Source of the DNA: Pyrenophora tritici-repentis
Lineage: Eukaryota > Ascomycota > Dothideomycetes > Pleosporales > Pleosporaceae
Length of the DNA: 64,000 nt
Direction of reading: 5' to 3'
Assembly (NCBI RefSeq): GCF_003171515.1
Contig: NC_089392.1
Location: 3,038,001-3,102,000 of the forward strand
Shown: positions 22,998 through 32,831 of the stretch, in pieces
How positions within the stretch are numbered: position 1 is the first letter of the stretch
Layout: every line of letters begins with the position of its first letter
Made by a program: the position numbers and the translations under genes
The notes under the pieces: generated by a model
Told to the model about the DNA's origin: nothing
The model's database searches: none
The model's input: the letters and a program-made list of their open reading frames with translations, nothing else

Positions 22998-24535
22998 GTC
23001 GCTCACCTGGAGAAAAAACACCAGCGGGACAACCGAACGCACAGCCACGTCCCCCCACGACTGCTCGGCGCCACTGGCAGTCGGGACCACCACACTATCG
23101 ATTTCGGAACCGACCCTTCTTCGAATCTACCGACGTCGCCAGACTCTAGACTGTCAGAGCCGCCAACATTAACGCGTAATGCAACGCCATGCTCAACTGA
23201 CTAAGCACACATATGCCGGTAGAAAACATCAGCATTGCACATTCATTCTGTAACACCACAAAGGCAACAACGGTGCCTGAAGTGAGGCACACGATGAAAA
23301 CGAAGCAGTACCAAGACGCGCGCAGCCAAATACACTGTACGTGAACAAGGGCTGTGGCATCGCTTCCTAGAACCACGAAGCAAACTACGTAGGTGGCCTC
23401 TCGAACAGACAGCATCAGCTTGCACAACATCTGCGTCGCGCTTGAATGTGTCTAGCAGCGTCGTTTCATGAACACGATCTCCGCGTCACTGAATCAACGG
23501 AAGCTTTAGTGCCGCAACGCTGCAGTTTCGAACGCGTTCCGTGCTCCTCCGCTACACGTTGCAGTCTACCGACTAGTACCTTTACCACTGAGCACCTTTG
23601 TGCCATTCCCATCCCAACATCGCGCATACCAGTCTGTCGTCGCGTCTAGTCGACTTTTCCAATCTCCTCGGACTTCCCTTGCTGAGTTGTCGTTTGGAGC
23701 GGAGATCGGCAACATGTTCAAACTCCGAACTTCATTCGAAATTCGGCCTGGTGGTCGTTGCCTCTGGATACACTCTGCAAACTCAGTGCAACGCATCGCG
23801 CCGTGTCTTACTGCAGCTGCATCGCAAAGCGGTCCGTTTGGAGGAAATAGTAGGGAACAAAAAGGTAAAATACGACAATATGTTTTGAAGTACGACAGTA
23901 GCAAAGGCAAAAGGTAGGAAACTCATACCAGCATGAAAGCAGTCCTGCGTGAGCACGTAAGAAGGGCCGACGCGTATTAGTATCCAGTGAAGGAGTTTGG
24001 ATGAGGCCAAACCTTATCGGCTTCACATGATCCGCTCATCCAGACCCACATGATTCGGAACGCTCAGAGCAAGAAACAGAAAACAGAAACTACTCACTTC
24101 TAGTCACCCGAGTGTTTCCTCCAGTGGGAGTTCGCCGTTGACCACTAGACCCATCCGAAATGTTTCCCCGTGTTTGAAACTTGGCATTCGACCACTGATA
24201 ACACAGTTTAGAGGACCATCTCCAAACATTATAGAGTTCAACTCCCTCAATTCCGTCGCAACCACAAGGCAAACAGCGTCCGGTGAGCCTCAAGCTTCGT
24301 CCTTGATGGTAGTAAGATGAAAGGCATACCGAAGAAGGCACTCAGGCACGCTTGATCACCGAGTATATGAAGGATGCTGCCCACCACCATTTGCAAGGCA
24401 GATTTGCCGGCCATTTCCCATCTAGTCTTCAGTTTGCATCTTTTCCGTTTTTAATATACCTAATAATTAACTCCTCGACAACCTCCTTGTTCATAATTCT
24501 TTCATCTCTCCCAAGTACATATTATTACCGCCATC

Positions 24536-25165
24536 ATGCTCTTCTCCAACATCGTCTTCGCCGTTCTCGCCCAGAGCTTGACCGCATCCGCTGCCACCAT
24601 GATGGTCACGGTTGCTGCCAACAACAAGTTCCAATTCACCCCCAACTCTGTCACGGCCCAGCCCGGTGACACTGTTGCCTTTGTGTTCGCCGCCCAGAAC
24701 CACAGTGTGGCTTCCTCCGACGCAAACACGCCCTGCAAGCCCCAGGCAAACGCCCTCTTCTCCGACTTCCAGCCTATCGCCGGTAACCCCAAGGGTAGCC
24801 CCAACGCCGCCAACGGTCGTCGCCAAACTGCCAACTCGCCCATGTTCATGGTTCCCGTCACCGACACCCAGCCCATGTACATCTACTGCCCCCAGGCCCA
24901 GCATTGCCAGCAGGGAATGGTCATGGTCATCAACCCCCCGAGTGCCGCTGTTGTCGCACAGTACCAGAACAAGGCTGCGCAGGCCAAGAACAACGTCGCT
25001 CCCGCCGGTGGAATCAACGGTGGTCAAATGATCAACAACGTCGCCGGAACCAACCCCAAGAACGTCCTCGGCGCACAAGCTGGTGACGCCGCGACTGGCA
25101 AGGGTAAAGGCAAGGGCAAGGGCAAGGCTGCCGGTGCTCTCGCTGCTCTTCTCAAGGGCAACTAA
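24536..25165 (+). CDS. secreted plastocyanin-like cupredoxin with basic Gly-Lys tail
   Basis: A single exon encodes 209 residues. A signal peptide covers about residues 1-19 (MLFSNIVFAVLAQSLTASA). The cupredoxin fold follows, with VTVAANNKFQFTPNSVTAQPGDTV in part. Type-1 copper ligands are visible as His56 (QNHSVA), Cys118, His123 and Met128 in a Cys-x4-His-x4-Met arrangement. Two further cysteines (67 and 124) could form a disulfide. After about residue 140 comes an Ala/Asn/Gly-rich region and then a GKGKGKGKGK run near the end. This belongs to the fungal extracellular cupredoxin group. Members are secreted and often expressed on hosts, but their substrates are poorly known. There is no GPI-anchor-type hydrophobic tail. 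The long pyrimidine-rich leader just upstream suits a strongly expressed gene. Confidence 0.9.
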   Translation: MLFSNIVFAVLAQSLTASAATMMVTVAANNKFQFTPNSVTAQPGDTVAFVFAAQNHSVASSDANTPCKPQANALFSDFQPIAGNPKGSPNAANGRRQTANSPMFMVPVTDTQPMYIYCPQAQHCQQGMVMVINPPSAAVVAQYQNKAAQAKNNVAPAGGINGGQMINNVAGTNPKNVLGAQAGDAATGKGKGKGKGKAAGALAALLKGN

Positions 25166-25997
25166 AGAACGAAAAATCTAAAGGCGATGGAGTCATGGAG
25201 ACTTGAATGACGATAATATTAATGATCAAAAGTTTTGGGAACGTATATAGGAAAGATAATGATTAGTCTAGAACAGAGGTTCAAGCGGAGCAGAAAGAGT
25301 CAGACATGTACTGTATATAATAATTCATGTCCTACTATCATATTCTTCCATTTTACATGCATCTGTGAGGTTGACATTGATTGTTCCGACTTGAGTCTCT
25401 GTTGGCCGCTTGTGGCGGTGACGTCACTCAGTCTCCTCCACACACTCACACTTGCAGCTATTGTTTCATCACAACTCACTTTCACTTCGCATATAGGTAT
25501 CGTTTGAAGTAAGTAATACGTGTCCTGGTTTGCAAGAACAATACCATTACGTTTAACGCACCCGGATGAATCTATTTGAGCCCATCTCGTCAGCACGGTA
25601 GTAATACTAAGAGCTGATGATAGTAATCAACCCCCAAAGACCTAGTCAGCCTGTATGCTCAGATACTTCCAAGTCAGAACAATAGCAAGCAGAATCCGCT
25701 CATCCCATGCCACCTCTACATACCACGACATGCCACCCCCATCCTGCCCACCCAAGTACAATGGTAAGCAGCAAACAATAGCTGCTGGGCAAGGCACCGT
25801 CACCACCCCCCTCCCTCTGTGAGATACAAATTCCCATGTATCCCTGCCTTCTGAACTCAACACAACGTTACTCTAACGATTTTCAAAAGCAAAGCAAAGC
25901 AAGAGTTCACAGCAAACAACTACTTCACTCAACTCCCTTTACCAAACTCCCCAACACGGAAACAGATCTAAAACCATCAACTACACACACAGTCACC
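25166..25997. other. intergenic region, no gene seen
   Basis: This is AT-rich downstream sequence of the cupredoxin gene, followed by C/A-rich sequence just upstream of 25998 that fits a fungal 5' leader. Confidence 0.55.
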
Positions 25998-26294
25998 ATG
26001 TCTCTCCTTCAAACCCTCACCGTGCTGCTGATTCAGCTCTACACCTTCACCACATTCGTCTCCATCGTCTCCTTCATGACTTCCATCTCCACCACTACCT
26101 TCGCCAAGGTCCTCAACATCATCGACATCGACATCGACCTCACCAAGACCACCCCAAAGCTCCGGTCCCGCTTCTTCAAGACCAGCACCTTGTTCCAGGA
26201 CGCTGGCAAGTCCGTTGCCATGCCCATGGCCGTGGTCCCAGGTATTCTTGAGGTCGACGGCTCAGGTGCTTTTCCACAGTGCACGCTTATGTGA
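25998..26294 (+). CDS. possible small protein with N-terminal hydrophobic segment
   Basis: The ATG at 25998 has a good fungal context (CACC before ATG) after a CA-rich leader, and opens a 98-codon frame. The first 30 residues (MSLLQTLTVLLIQLYTFTTF and on to about 30) are strongly hydrophobic, either a signal peptide or a membrane anchor. The rest is mixed, with IIDIDIDLTKTTPKLRSRFF, and has one cysteine near the end. I recognise no family. The frame stays open 54 codons upstream, but the codon choice improves after the ATG. A short secreted or membrane protein is plausible. A chance frame is also possible. Confidence 0.45.
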   Translation: MSLLQTLTVLLIQLYTFTTFVSIVSFMTSISTTTFAKVLNIIDIDIDLTKTTPKLRSRFFKTSTLFQDAGKSVAMPMAVVPGILEVDGSGAFPQCTLM

Positions 26295-27058
26295 GGTACA
26301 GAAGAGGGTGTCGAGGAACTGTGAGCGCTGGTCGTTTACAGGGTTTTCTGGTATGTATGCTTTCTTCTAGACTTGAAAGTAGGTGACTGACTTTTTGGTG
26401 TAGATGTGTGATTGGGTGGTTGGGAGGATAGGAGGATGGCATTATGAGGAGTGGTGGGATTTCGGGGCTCGCATTTGGAGGTTCGACTTCGCTATATGGT
26501 ATGATTTTGTAGGAGTATCTGGCTGTGGAGGGTGGTGAATGGCGGTCTATATCGTGCGGATTATGGAGACATGCTACTTTATTTCGTCGGCTCTACCTGC
26601 TCTGCATTGCGTGTGTATCAGTCTTCACCTTATCATCAAGTGATTTTCCTCGTAGCCTGAACATGGTTCACATGCTACCACGCCGTTAGTTGGACCTAGT
26701 GATCAGCTAAGAATATACAACGTTGCTGATTTTCCGTGACAAAGTGACTGGACAGCTTGCAAAGCTCGAGCGAATATCTGAACGAGCACAACACATCACC
26801 CGACGCTTAGGAGACATCAATTCCAAAAAAAGCCCATAGATTTCATTCAATTTAGTGTGTAGTAAAGCCAAGACTCATGCAGACAAACGCGTGTGTACCA
26901 GCAACTTCTCCCCCTCCCCTTCAAAGCGGAAATAAGCGAAAGACAGCTTTGAACAGTATCCGATCATTGACTCGAGCTTGAAACAAGTTGTGTATGATTG
27001 ATAGCTTCGACTAACTGTGCATACTCACCTCCACCCCCATTCTGCCCCATATATTCCT
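26295..27058. other. intergenic region, no gene seen
   Basis: No supported open frame or repeat is visible. The region separates the small plus-strand frame from the 3' end of the minus-strand repeat gene. Confidence 0.55.
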
Positions 27059-28145
27059 TCAGGTCTGGTGTGGCCCAGTCGGGTAGGGCTTCGGTTGCGG
27101 ACGTGGAGGCGGGGTGTTCGGTCTCTTGACGCTGCTCTGGTGTGGTCCAGTCGGGTAGAGCTTTGGTTGGGGATGGGGAGGCGGATTGTTCAGCTTCTTA
27201 ATATTGCTCTGGTGTGAAGCAGTTGGATAGCGCTTCGGTGCAGGACGTGGTGGGGGATTGTTTGTCGCCGCCTTCGAAGCCGATACCTTGTTGATGGAAT
27301 GGTCGTTCGTTGAAAGGTTGCTGCTTGCATAGACGATAGCCACACCAGTTTTGGCGTTGGCACTTGTGCAAGGGTAGCTTAGAAAGCGAATGAGCGAAAG
27401 CGTGGCGCTGCATGCGAATGAAGAAGCCTGGGTTTTAGTAGAGGAAAATACAGGAGAAAAATAAGATATAACAACGTATTACGAGGTGCACCGTGAGAAT
27501 ACACCCGTGGAAAGCTAAAGAAGATAGCTCGGACCTGCGTGAAGAGATGACACCGATGATGCCTTTTGCAAGCTCATGTATGTTCAGGGTCTCGAATAAG
27601 ATGATCAACGTGTGATGCAACATCTTCCCGAGTAGCGCAAAGAACGATGAGCTTGAGCAAGCGATGTCGGCAAAGCCAGTAAAGCCATCCCGATATAGAA
27701 ACCAGATGCCTGTGCAAAGCGACAAGTGGTAAACGTATAGGGGAGCAACAATAGCCATGCTGTACGTACCCTCACGGGCGTTCAGAGCTCTAAGAAGGAT
27801 GTTCAACGTGTGATGAACAATCCTCTTAAGCAAGGCAAAGAACGATAGCCATGAGTGGGCAAAGTCGGCAAGGCCGTCGTGATGTTGGCACCAGGCATAT
27901 AGATGAGGTAACAATCGAAGGGCGCATGAGGAGACGATACTAGCCATGCTGGCTGTGCGCCCAAAGGCGTTCGAAGCTGCGGAAAAGATGTTCAACGTGT
28001 GATGATCGTCTTTTCCAAGAAGTGCAGACGACGATAGCCATGAGCGAGAATAGTCGGCAAGACCATCATGATGGTCGAAGGGATGGTGATGGTGTAATGC
28101 TGGGTTCATGTCGTCGCTATCGTTGTCGCCGCAGGTCGCCGTCAT
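27059..28145 (-). CDS. unrecognised protein with two sets of tandem repeats (three 63-66-residue repeats, three 24-residue Pro-rich repeats)
   Basis: I infer two exons, 28145-27483 and 27427-27059, with a 55-bp intron (GTAATA donor, pyrimidine-rich tract, CTAAAA, CCCAG acceptor). Both exons are in phase 0 and the product has 343 residues. Exon 1 carries three imperfect repeats, each with HHDGLADxxxSWLS, a hydrophobic ALL segment, HHTLNI and a second hydrophobic segment. The core DNA match (TTCAACGTGTGATG on the plus strand) recurs at 27991, 27802 and about 27604. The spacings are 189 and 198 bp, both multiples of three. Exon 2 ends with three 24-residue repeats of the form NNPPPxPxPKxYPTxxHQ. 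The hydrophobic repeats suggest membrane or oligomer contacts. I recognise no family. The first ATG after an in-frame upstream stop is at 28145, but a further 5' exon cannot be excluded. A pogo element lies 215 bp upstream. Confidence 0.6.
27061..27275 (-). repeat. three tandem 72-bp Pro-rich-coding repeats
   Basis: The sequence repeats with a 72-bp period and encodes NNPPPRPAPKRYPT, NNPPPHPQPKLYPT and NTPPPRPQPKPYPT in turn. The last unit is truncated before the stop codon. Confidence 0.85.
27540..28080 (-). repeat. three imperfect tandem coding repeats of about 189-198 bp
   Basis: The shared cores at about 27604, 27802 and 27991 and matching flanks show three diverged copies. Spacing is a multiple of three and the minus-strand frame stays open through all of them. 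Confidence 0.8.
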
Positions 28146-28359
28146 GGGGCCCTATGGAGATCAACGGGACCGCGACACCAAAGATTGTGACCAAACTCGT
28201 CATCAGTTTGAGCACACTGGTATGCTCACATCTTGCCGCTGATACATTGGGAATAGATGCAGCGATGGAAAGCGCGTTGCATGTAGCGCAAATGCGGGTA
28301 CGGGGCTTGGGAGATGCTTCGACGTAACCTGTTTCGCAGTATTTGAGCTTGTCCCGCTA

Positions 28360-28402
28360 ACGTGTCCGTGCACCTCATGCCCGGATTCATCTCATGCCCC
28401 GC
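28360..28402 (+). repeat. left terminal inverted repeat of pogo element 1
   Basis: 43 bp, matching the complement of 30425-30467 with two mismatches. Confidence 0.92.
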
Positions 28403-28458
28403 CGAACACCGACGCGTGTCTCAATACTACAACTTTGACGCGCAATAACTCCACAACT

Positions 28459-30315
28459 ATGGCTCCGATTGATGAAGCGATTGCAGATTTAGAATCGCGC
28501 GATCCAGGAGAGAAATTCACATTAAAAGAAGTTGCTGAAAAATGGGGGGTTAACCGCTCAACGCTAGGGCGAAGATGGAGGCGCGTGACAGGGCCTAGGA
28601 GCGATGGATACGCTCAGCAGCAAGCTATCGGCCCACAACAAGAGTTAGAGCTTGTACGATATATCACTAAGCTCACTAAGCAAGGCCTACCTCCTACAAG
28701 AGAGATGATCAGGAATTTCTCATCAGAAGTAGCCCATCAGCAGCTCAGCGAGAGCTGGGTTACTCGCTTCATTAACCGACACGAGATCTATCTTATCTCA
28801 AAGTGGACCACCGCCATGGATCGTACGCGCCACCTGGCTGATTCTGAGTCAAAGTATAGACTCTACTTCGAGCTGCTGCACCAGAAGATCACCGAATACC
28901 ACCTAGAGGCTCGAGATATATACAATATGGATGAAAAGGGCTTCCTTATTGGTATGATAGGCAGGAGTAAGAGGATATTTAGCAGGCGTCAATGGGATAA
29001 GAAAGAGGTTCGAGCATCTCTCCAGGATGGATCACGCGAGTTTCTGACACTCCTGGCCTGCTGCTGCGCCGATGGGAGCTCGCTGCCTCCAGCCCTTATC
29101 TACGCAGCTAAAAATGGAGCCATACGATCGAGTTGGGTGGAGGATATTAAGGCAGGAGAACATGAGGTCTTTGTCTCATCATCTCTAACAGGCTGGTCAA
29201 ACAATGACGTAGGCCTAGCTTGGCTAGAGCAGGTGTTTGATCGCTATACAAAGCAGCGATCAGGGAGATGGCGATTGCTCATCCTTGATGGCCATGGATC
29301 TCACCTCACGATGGAGTTTATCAAGTACTGCGATCGCCATAGGATCCTCCTCATGATCCTTCCTCCCCATTCGACTCATACGCTCCAGCCGCTCGATGTA
29401 GTGCTGTTCAAGCCACTCTCTCAAGCCTACTCCAACGAGCTCACTAACCATCTCTACAAGGCTCAAGGCCTCATTCCAATTAAGAAAGGAGACTTCTTCC
29501 CACTCTTCTGGAGAGCTTGGCAGGCCTCGTTTAAGCAATCAACTATATTAAAAGCGTTTGAAGCTACTGGTATATGGCCAATAGATCCCAACGTTATCCT
29601 TCGTAGATTTGCCAGCACGCCAGAAGCTGAGAGAAGCTCATCTTCAGGGCTCTCTGATCATGACTGGAGAAAGCTCGATCGGTTAGTACGAGCTGCTGTC
29701 AATGATAGCCATCAGTATGAGGCAAGAAAGCTGCGCTCAAGCGTTCACCATCTCTCTGTGCAGTATAAGCTTTTACAGCATGAGAACGAGGGCTTAAAGG
29801 AGGCTCTTCAACATAAAAAGAAGCATAAGAAGAAGGGCAAAGCTCTTGACCTTCAACAGCGCCAGGAGTATCACGGTGGCTCTGTCTTCTGGTCTCCTCG
29901 CAAGATACGCGAGGCTCGAGCTAGAGAAGTAGTACGGGAGCGAGATAAGATAGAGGAGAAACTCCAAAAAGCACAGGCCAAGAAGCAGCGTGAGGAGGTT
30001 CAACTGCAGCGTCAAGTTAAGCTCGAGGAGAAGCGTGTAGAGAGGCAGAGGCTCAAGGAGATAAGGGAGCTTGAGCGAGCTGAGAAAGCAGCTGAACGCG
30101 CGCGCAAAGTTGAAGCTCAACACCAGAAAAAAGCCACCCAACAAGCTCAACAACGCAAGCGTAAAGCCTCAAGAGCGCCCTCTTCTAAGAACAAGCGTCA
30201 AAAACGAGCGATGGAGGATAGAGCTCGCGATAGAGTTGCATCTCCTCCATCGCCTCCACCACCAAAGACCACATCACGTGGCCGCAACGTCAACCTCCCA
30301 CAAAAATTCAGATAG
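28459..30315 (+). CDS. pogo/Fot1-type transposase, intact
   Basis: The frame has 618 residues from the ATG at 28459. I chose this start over the TTG-opened extension because it gives the normal N-terminus MAPIDEAIADLESR. Domain order: a psq-type helix-turn-helix (about 1-50, with TLKEVAEKWGVNRSTLGRRW), a CENP-B/Tc5-type DNA-binding domain (about 55-120, with SWVTRFINRHE), and the DDE_1 catalytic core. Catalytic aspartates are Asp158 (YNMDEKGF), Asp277 (LILDGHGSH) and Asp313 (LQPLDVVLF). The last two have 35 residues between them (DD35D). The C-terminal third is a highly charged coiled-coil-like Arg/Lys/Glu/Gln region followed by a Pro-rich basic tail. It cuts and pastes its own element through the terminal inverted repeats. 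The open frame and TA flanks suggest a recently active copy. Confidence 0.95.
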   Translation: MAPIDEAIADLESRDPGEKFTLKEVAEKWGVNRSTLGRRWRRVTGPRSDGYAQQQAIGPQQELELVRYITKLTKQGLPPTREMIRNFSSEVAHQQLSESWVTRFINRHEIYLISKWTTAMDRTRHLADSESKYRLYFELLHQKITEYHLEARDIYNMDEKGFLIGMIGRSKRIFSRRQWDKKEVRASLQDGSREFLTLLACCCADGSSLPPALIYAAKNGAIRSSWVEDIKAGEHEVFVSSSLTGWSNNDVGLAWLEQVFDRYTKQRSGRWRLLILDGHGSHLTMEFIKYCDRHRILLMILPPHSTHTLQPLDVVLFKPLSQAYSNELTNHLYKAQGLIPIKKGDFFPLFWRAWQASFKQSTILKAFEATGIWPIDPNVILRRFASTPEAERSSSSGLSDHDWRKLDRLVRAAVNDSHQYEARKLRSSVHHLSVQYKLLQHENEGLKEALQHKKKHKKKGKALDLQQRQEYHGGSVFWSPRKIREARAREVVRERDKIEEKLQKAQAKKQREEVQLQRQVKLEEKRVERQRLKEIRELERAEKAAERARKVEAQHQKKATQQAQQRKRKASRAPSSKNKRQKRAMEDRARDRVASPPSPPPPKTTSRGRNVNLPQKFR

Positions 30316-30424
30316 TACAAGTTAATCGCAAGTATCTAATTACTGCAATGCTATGTTTTTATTAATATTAAGCTATTGTGTGGTGTTGTACAGCTTCAAA
30401 TTTGAGATCGCTAAGATGGTGTTC

Positions 30425-30467
30425 GCGGGGCATGAGATGAATCCGGGCACAAGGTGCACGGACACGT
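30425..30467 (-). repeat. right terminal inverted repeat of pogo element 1
   Basis: Complement of 28360-28402 with two mismatches, followed by the TA target duplication. Confidence 0.92.
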
Positions 30468-30469
30468 TA

Positions 30470-30810
30470 TCTCAGCCAAAGCATCGTCAGTAACGCTTAC
30501 CTTATGAATCGAGCCAAAGTGGTTGTCGGTCATCTGTATCGTGTGCTTATGGATGTGGGTTTGTAGAAGGTGAGATGGTTTGCGCTGTTATCAATGAATA
30601 GAGCAGGCAGCAGCGCCAAGCTGGCTCAGGCGTTTAGTGGGGCGATTGCGGCTGATCATCTGACCGGAGCAGTTACCCAACATTGAATCATCCCCAGGTT
30701 GGGCACATCATCCTCCATCGAAACAAAGTTTTCGATGCAGCAACTTCCAATCTCCGCGTAGCATTTTTGCTTCCGGTCTTTCTCAGAAACTGCTACACTT
30801 CGCAGTAAAC
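30470..30810. other. intergenic region, no gene seen
   Basis: Short stretch between pogo element 1 and the DUF6590 gene, presumably holding the promoter of the latter. Confidence 0.5.
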
Positions 30811-32352
30811 ATGGCTTCGCAGCCCCAGCAATTTTGGAGCGAGTCCGACCAACGGTGGTTGAGGTCAGGTTATGACATAAATTGCCAGAAAGTATTTCAT
30901 GAATACTATGACGGTATGCCATTGATTCACTGTGAACAGAAGTTCTACAGCTAATGCAGTTAAGCACTACAACAACAGTGGGCGTTTTTCAGATGGGCAG
31001 AACGAAACGATTCTTCCTATGTCTCTGGCCCTGCCGAATATCCCCGCGGGGAAGGACCACGGGTAAATGGAACCCACAACATCTCAAACCCTATTCATGG
31101 CACGAATTATGAGAGATTGGATCCATGTATAGCTTTTCCTCAATTGCGAGCGTGGGCATACAGCTGACCTTTGTGCACAGCCTACTACGTTCGACACAAA
31201 GACTTTTTCCAACCAGGAAAAGTACTACTGTCTTCCTATTTCGGGTCGATTAGACTTACTGATCGTTTCCAGGTGTTCTCGGTTCTTTTCACAGAGTCAG
31301 CTGGTAATACAGCCATGACTAACTACAAACGTGATGATATTACAACGATTAGGTTTGGGGAAATGGTTCACGCCCAAATCCGACGCTTCATCGTTGTCCA
31401 GCAGAAACGAGAATTCTGTTACGCTCTGTGAGATCATACAAAAAACTTTTTTAACTACCGTATCTAACTTTAATTAGCCCAATCTTCACTTACAACAAAC
31501 AAGGGACGAAGAAACCCGGTGTGGTACCGTCTGAACACGCCATAGCTTATAGCTATGGTTACGAGCCTATTTTACTACCAGGGGAAGCGCGACTTGAGAA
31601 AGACCCAATATGCATTGTTTCAAATGATTCGGAGCCCCTGAGTACAGCGTCAAGAATATATTTCGGTATTCATCATCCTATCCAATATAATGTTAAGGTG
31701 AAGGATCTTGGGTACGTTGTGCCAGTTGACTTGAGCAAATTACATAACTATTGGATAAAAGAGGGCCCTCTATATGAATTAGAGGTTACAGGACAAGACG
31801 GTTATTCAGCGACAGCGACGGGAATCTTTACCCAGACGCAAAACTCAGCCTGGACACATCAAGAGAACGAGAATGTCAGTTCCAATAATTGTAAGTTCTT
31901 CCTTAAAATGATTGCCAGCTTACTTATTTCATATAGACTTTGAGCCCGTTAAGAATCCGCGCGCGTTTTTCAAGAAAGGTCGGGTTTTCGAGTCTTCACA
32001 ATGGGGATCTCAGTTGTCCGCAGTAGTGAAACCCACGCCCACTCATGCTGTCTGTCTACCGATATTCCAAAAAGGATATGCATATCCAAGTAGAGAACAT
32101 GCGGACATAGTGTTCACTACCGAGGCATATACCCAACAAGAAGTCAACGATCAGAGCCCTAATCGAGCGATATATGTCAAGAAAGAAAATGACAATGTCC
32201 CGATCCAATCAGATATGTGTATGGATTTTGCTAAACCGTATACGATGGAGTACGACATTCAGGTTTGCAACATCGGGCGGGTGTTTGGAGACTCCGTAGG
32301 GTATATGGAGAAGAGATTTGCGGAAAGCTTAGGTTTGGCCAGGTCTGAGTGA
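30811..32352 (+). CDS. DUF6590-domain protein, multi-exon
   Basis: The reading frame is assembled across several short introns. Well-supported introns are 31127-31180 (joining YERLDPS to YYVRHKDFF), 31222-31272 (PGK to VFSVLF), 31428-31477 (CYAL to PIFTYN) and 31891-31936. All are 46-54 bp and keep frame. The stop is TGA at 32350. The DUF6590 core is recognisable as DFFQPGKVFSVLF, then IRRFIVVQQ, KPGVVPSEHAIAYSYG, and SRIYFGIHHPIQYNVKVKDLG. The start at 30811 (MASQPQQFWSESDQRWLR) resembles the Trp-rich N-termini of the family. How this exon joins the 31000-31126 exon is unclear: donors at 30892 and 30914 and acceptors ending at 30978 and 30992 are candidates. The function of DUF6590 is unknown. 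A STAND-like gene follows 480 bp downstream in the same direction. Confidence 0.8.
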
Positions 32353-32831
32353 AGACAACGGTGATTCTTCGGCCGTAGTTCAGAGCACAAATATGACCTG
32401 AATGGCTTCTTCCAATGTACGAAAACACAGCTGTATTGCGACGCCCCATGCCGATCGCAAACGATATCTATCGTAGTGAGTCCCGCGGGAGCGAGTTTCT
32501 TCTCGTGGGAGTCACACCAGTTATGCTCAATTCCCTCAGCCTCACGCACAGCCTCAATTGCAGGAAACGCCATCAGCTGCACAAGTTGCGGAATGACAAC
32601 GTTCGGTTGGCTCGTTTACGCCAAGAGAATCGTCCTGCTTACCGGTTTATGAGGATGCAGCCTTCCTGCATGAACAGCGAATCAACAACCTGCATAAATA
32701 CCATACGCTACGGACGAACACACCTAGCTTTGCCTCGATGACCGATAGGCAACCCGCATAATAAATAGCATAACATACCACCTACGTGTTACAGCTTATT
32801 TCCCTCCATTTTTCGTGTCCCTCTGTGCGCA
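32353..32831. other. intergenic region, no gene seen
   Basis: This region lies between the DUF6590 and STAND-like genes. Presumably it is the promoter of the latter. Confidence 0.55.

Larger units (their letters stand above)
21032..24535. other. 3.5-kb intergenic region, no gene seen
   Basis: The part next to 21031 is probably 5' leader and promoter of the Gln-rich protein gene. A GA repeat lies at 21502-21518 and a CA repeat at 22972-22997. Overlapping short frames throughout have low-complexity, non-conserved translations, and I support no gene. The last 100 bases before 24536 are pyrimidine-rich and fit the 5' leader of the cupredoxin gene. Confidence 0.5.
28360..30467 (+). mobile_element. 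intact pogo/Fot1-type (Tc1-mariner superfamily) DNA transposon, 2108 bp
   Basis: The element is flanked by TA at 28358-28359 and 30468-30469, the duplication expected for Tc1/mariner-type insertion. Terminal inverted repeats are 43 bp with two mismatches (28360-28402 and 30425-30467), beginning ACGTGTCCGTGCACC. The similarity extends a few more bases after a one-base gap. Each repeat contains two copies of a CTCATGCCC-like 9-mer. The single intact open frame encodes a DD35D transposase. It carries no internal stop, unlike the hAT element nearby. Confidence 0.95.
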
